From Paraburkholderia ginsengisoli NBRC 100965 (GTDB lineage Bacteria; Pseudomonadota; Gammaproteobacteria; Burkholderiales; Burkholderiaceae): a DNA stretch of 64,000 bases. Location of the stretch: contig NZ_BBJF01000005.1 in assembly GCF_000739735.1 (NCBI RefSeq), positions 496,001-560,000 on the forward strand, given 5' to 3'. The position numbers and the translations under genes were made by a program. Of the stretch, positions 61,543 through 64,000 are shown in pieces. Below the pieces are notes generated by a model. The model was not told where the DNA came from and searched no databases. It saw only the letters and a program-made list of their open reading frames with translations. Position 1 is the first letter of the stretch; the number at the start of each line of letters is the position of its first letter.

Positions 61543-62112
61543 TTAAGCAAGCAACACCAGGGTCTCCGCAAGTGAGAGCACCGTCGTGCGCGAATCGAAT
61601 GCCGTTGAAAACAGATGATCGTGCACGACCTGATCCGGGTCGTAGCAGCAATCCTTGACCGTGAATAAGCGGTAGTCCGCATCGCTCGCGTACGCAACCG
61701 ACGACAGCACGACGCCGGTCGATGCTATGCCCACCATGATCAACGTATCGATACCCTGCGCGGCAAGCTGCGCCTGAAGATCGGTGCCGAAGAAAACACT
61801 GGCGCGATGCGCGATGATGAGCGGTTCAGTCGCGCGCCGGCCGAGTTGCGGTGCGATCGTGTCGTCGACGAAAAGACCCAGTTGCCTGATTCCCTGGCCG
61901 TTTCTATTCAGCGCACTGACTTCGGGATAACCGGGACTGAAGTGGATTTGCGCGAAATAGACGCCGACATTTATCGCCCGTGCGGCGTCACACAACTTGC
62001 GCGTATTGGCGAGCAAAGCAGGCGCGACCGATGGGAATAACCCAATGATGTCGGTCTGATAATGCATCACTATCAGAGCGGTTTGTGCTGGAACGATCGA
62101 TGGAGTCTGCAT
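61543..62112 (-). CDS. Isochorismatase-fold protein lacking the catalytic triad
   Basis: A 189-residue isochorismatase-fold protein. Relative to the Asp-Lys-Cys triad, the Asp region reads VMHYQTD with H17 at the Asp position, the Lys region AHRASVF with R103, and the Cys region GIASTGVVLSS with G133. All three are altered, yet structural segments are kept (DADYRLFTVKDCC). This resembles a known Cys-less subgroup. The start at 62112 is tentative; another ATG lies 11 codons earlier. Downstream of the binding protein gene on the same strand, 177 bases away. Confidence 0.8.
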   Translation of the reverse strand: MQTPSIVPAQTALIVMHYQTDIIGLFPSVAPALLANTRKLCDAARAINVGVYFAQIHFSPGYPEVSALNRNGQGIRQLGLFVDDTIAPQLGRRATEPLIIAHRASVFFGTDLQAQLAAQGIDTLIMVGIASTGVVLSSVAYASDADYRLFTVKDCCYDPDQVVHDHLFSTAFDSRTTVLSLAETLVLLA

Positions 62113-62289
62113 GTTCAGGCTTTGCGCGGCCAGGGCGCTTTCCATGCTTTGTTGATCATCCGCCGGTTTGACGGGTCCCAATTCAATGCGCGAATGCGCC
62201 AAGAAATAAGCGCTGCGCAACAGCAAAAGAAGTCCGACTTTATCACGTTCAGCCAGCCCCTTACGCGCCGACTGACCGTGCACCCAGTA

Positions 62290-63459
62290 CTATCTTTTGA
62301 TTTCCAGCAGCGTTACTTTCTTATGCTCCCTGAACGTCGAGATAGTAGCGGCGGGCATGCGCAGATCGCCTGCGTCGTCGAATGAAATCTGTCCGGTCAC
62401 GCCCTGAAACTGGACACTGCGCAGCGCGTCGACGATCTTCGCCGGGTTCGCCGATTGCGCTCGCACAATCGCGTAATACACGGCCATCATTGCGTCGTAA
62501 GCGTAAGGGGCATAGAGTTGCACGTGCTCGCCGAATTTCGCATGGAATTTCCTTTCGAAGGAAGGACCGCCCGGCATCGAGGCGAGGCTCAATCCGCCAT
62601 CCGCGCAATAAAGATTGCCGGCGAGCGCGTCGCCCGCCAATCTTGCCAGTTCACGGGTGCACAGGCCGTCGCCGCCGAGCATGGGCGCAGTGACGCCGAG
62701 CTTCTTCATCTGGCGCAGCATCGGGCCGGCTTGCGCGTCGACGCCGCCAAAGAAGATCGCTTCAGGCCGTTTCCCCTTGAAGAGCGTGAGCGATGAATTG
62801 AAATCCACCGCTTTATCGGTCGTATATTCACGAGCGACGATCGTGCCACCCGCGCGACGCGTGGCGTCCACGAATACATCGGCGAGCCCCTGGCCGTAAG
62901 CAGTCTGATCGTCGATAACCGCCACGCGCCGAATGTGCATCGTGTCGATGACGTAACGACTCACCGCCGTACCGAGGAAGTTGTCATTCGCCAGCAGCCG
63001 GAATGTCGTGCGATAGCCGAGTTTAGTGAACTGCGGATTCGTCGCGGAAGGCGTGATCTCGGCAATGTTGGCGGCTGCGTAGAGCCGCGCGACCACGATC
63101 GATGTGCCGGAGCTCTGATGCCCGACCACCGCGTTCACACCGGCGTCAATGAAACGCTGTGCAATCAGCGTCGCAATTCGCGGGTCGCCCGCGTCGTCCT
63201 GAGCGTCGAGCCGGAACGTCGTCGGTGTGCCCGCAATGACCGGATGCGACGCGTTGATCTCATCGATAGCGAGCCTGATGCCATGCTCGATGTCTTTGCC
63301 GAGATGCGCCTGCGGGCCCGTCAACGCACCCGCGTAACCGATCACCACAACACTGTCCGCCCGTGCCGACGATACGGTCGCCATAACGAGCGCGGTGGCA
63401 AACAGCCTTTTGAGCGGGTGGTAATATCTCGACGGTGCTCGCCCCAATTGATAAGACAT
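62290..63459 (-). CDS. ABC transporter substrate-binding protein (branched-chain amino acid type)
   Basis: A 389-residue periplasmic binding protein of the LivK/Peripla_BP_6 family. Residues 1-35 are a signal peptide. GYAGALTGPQAHLGKDIEHGIRLAIDEIN, VVGHQSSGTSIVVARLYAAANI and AAYGQGLADVF-like segments (TAYGQGLADVF) are the family's binding-site strands. The ATG at 63459 has AAGGTGAC 4-5 bases upstream; a start ten codons earlier lacks one. No permease or ATPase gene is adjacent, so it is an orphan binding protein, possibly serving another transporter or a sensor. Confidence 0.88.
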   Translation of the reverse strand: MSYQLGRAPSRYYHPLKRLFATALVMATVSSARADSVVVIGYAGALTGPQAHLGKDIEHGIRLAIDEINASHPVIAGTPTTFRLDAQDDAGDPRIATLIAQRFIDAGVNAVVGHQSSGTSIVVARLYAAANIAEITPSATNPQFTKLGYRTTFRLLANDNFLGTAVSRYVIDTMHIRRVAVIDDQTAYGQGLADVFVDATRRAGGTIVAREYTTDKAVDFNSSLTLFKGKRPEAIFFGGVDAQAGPMLRQMKKLGVTAPMLGGDGLCTRELARLAGDALAGNLYCADGGLSLASMPGGPSFERKFHAKFGEHVQLYAPYAYDAMMAVYYAIVRAQSANPAKIVDALRSVQFQGVTGQISFDDAGDLRMPAATISTFREHKKVTLLEIKR

Positions 63460-63689
63460 TGTCACCTTGTGTGTCGATAAATAGCGCACTGCAACAACGC
63501 GTATTAAGAAGGCGTCAATCTAATGGTAAGGGTCGGCTGGAGTCAATAGCGCGTACTTCACGCGGTTTATTGATGGCCGAATACCGCCGTCGTCATGCAA
63601 CGCGGCGTATTCGGCCATGCGAGCGCCGCTGCTTTAGTGAGTGGCGCTTATTCCCGGCATGAACAACAACTTTCCGCCCCATTATCGGA

Positions 63690-64000
63690 ATGGAAAACGA
63701 ATTCCTTCAAGTGGTCGATGCGCTGCCGGGCCTCGTATGGACCGCGCTACCCAATGGTGAAGTCACTTTTCTCAGTCGACGCTGGTGTGAATACACCGGC
63801 ATAAGCGCGGAAAATATTCTTCAATACTGGCAGGACGCAATTCATCCGGACGACTTGCCGGAGCTACTTAGACGCTGGAGCGACAATCTGACCTCGGGCG
63901 AACCGAGGGAGATCGATGCGCGCCTGCGCCGCTTCGATGGCGAATACCGCTGGTTCCTGATTCGCACGCGTCCCATCCTGGATGCATCCGGTCACGTAGT
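63690..64000 (+). CDS. PAS domain sensor protein, N-terminal part (3' end outside window)
   Basis: An open frame from ATG 63690 to the window end gives 103 residues: FLQVVDALPGLVWTALPNGEVTFLSRRWCEYTG, then IHPDDLPELLRRW and EIDARLRRFDGEYRWFLIRTRPI, a complete PAS_3-type fold. The nearest upstream stop in the frame is at 63660, so the start is secure. Such proteins continue into a histidine kinase or GGDEF/EAL domain, not seen here. It is divergent from the orphan binding-protein gene. Confidence 0.8.
   Translation, partial: MENEFLQVVDALPGLVWTALPNGEVTFLSRRWCEYTGISAENILQYWQDAIHPDDLPELLRRWSDNLTSGEPREIDARLRRFDGEYRWFLIRTRPILDASGHV

Noticed and set aside
1..64000. CRISPR arrays, insertion sequences, integrases, toxin-antitoxin or defence genes
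   Set aside because: No spaced direct repeats, transposase, integrase or defence motifs were recognised on either strand.

Overview
The window is chromosomal DNA of a betaproteobacterium, most probably a Burkholderiaceae member of the Paraburkholderia/Burkholderia type. The evidence is the very GC-rich coding sequence, two classical Gram-negative trimeric porins, two DUF4148 proteins, a DUF6723 protein, several alanine-rich lipoproteins, and LysR and SRPBCC gene neighbourhoods usual for that group. No rRNA, tRNA, CRISPR array, insertion sequence, integrase or prophage gene was seen. Composition and gene density are uniform, so this looks like stable accessory chromosome rather than an island.

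Layout. 1-5.8 kb: the 3' end of cobM, convergent with metE; metE is divergent from its regulator metR across a shared control region; then a DHA2-type MFS pump and a DUF1488 gene. 6-10.7 kb: a porin, a small secreted DUF4148 protein, a beta-carbonic anhydrase, an AlkB-like dioxygenase under a near-perfect LexA box, an isochorismatase-fold protein with Ser in place of the catalytic Cys, and a GFA-type zinc protein. 10.8-17.3 kb: a LysR regulator divergent from a 3-oxoadipate enol-lactonase-like hydrolase, a methyltransferase, a large lipid-anchored glycoside hydrolase with a PA14 domain, and a DMT exporter. 17.6-24.8 kb: a membrane-anchored DUF4148 protein, surE, an epoxide hydrolase, a degenerate NtrC-type regulator, a TIGR03118 lipoprotein and a HAD phosphatase.

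24.9-37.7 kb: an ArsR-SRPBCC-GST operon with an operator over its start codon, a Tat-exported aldo/keto reductase, a lipid-anchored M1 aminopeptidase, a metallophosphoesterase-cupredoxin pair, an FUSC-type exporter, an unknown low-complexity membrane protein overlapping a diguanylate cyclase, a DUF1289 protein, a phytochelatin-synthase-like lipoprotein and a GST. 38-49 kb: a glycogen synthase with a TTG start, a DUF3311/sodium-solute symporter operon, MarC, a class II glutamine amidotransferase, a persulfide-dioxygenase-like metallo-beta-lactamase protein, a CobS-like AAA+ / CobT-like VWA pair, and a second porin. 49-54.4 kb: a cluster of five very small genes with strong ribosome sites, a cupin and transketolase. 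54.4-61 kb: an orphan lipoprotein, then a catabolic cluster (HTH-citrate synthase fusion, VOC protein, MFS transporter and SDR on one strand; D-2-hydroxyacid dehydrogenase on the other) with two copies of the same 17-bp operator between the divergent arms. 61-64 kb: YciH, a second isochorismatase-fold protein without catalytic residues, an orphan branched-chain-type binding protein and the start of a PAS sensor.

The strongest leads are the SOS box of the AlkB homologue, the twin operators of the 55.8-61 kb cluster, the regulator that has lost both GAFTGA and the Walker B glutamate, the CobS/CobT-like pair without a visible chelatase, the phytochelatin-synthase-like lipoprotein, and terminators on the + strand with no gene upstream. 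Positions and motifs were read by eye; family names rest on motif recognition, not on searches.
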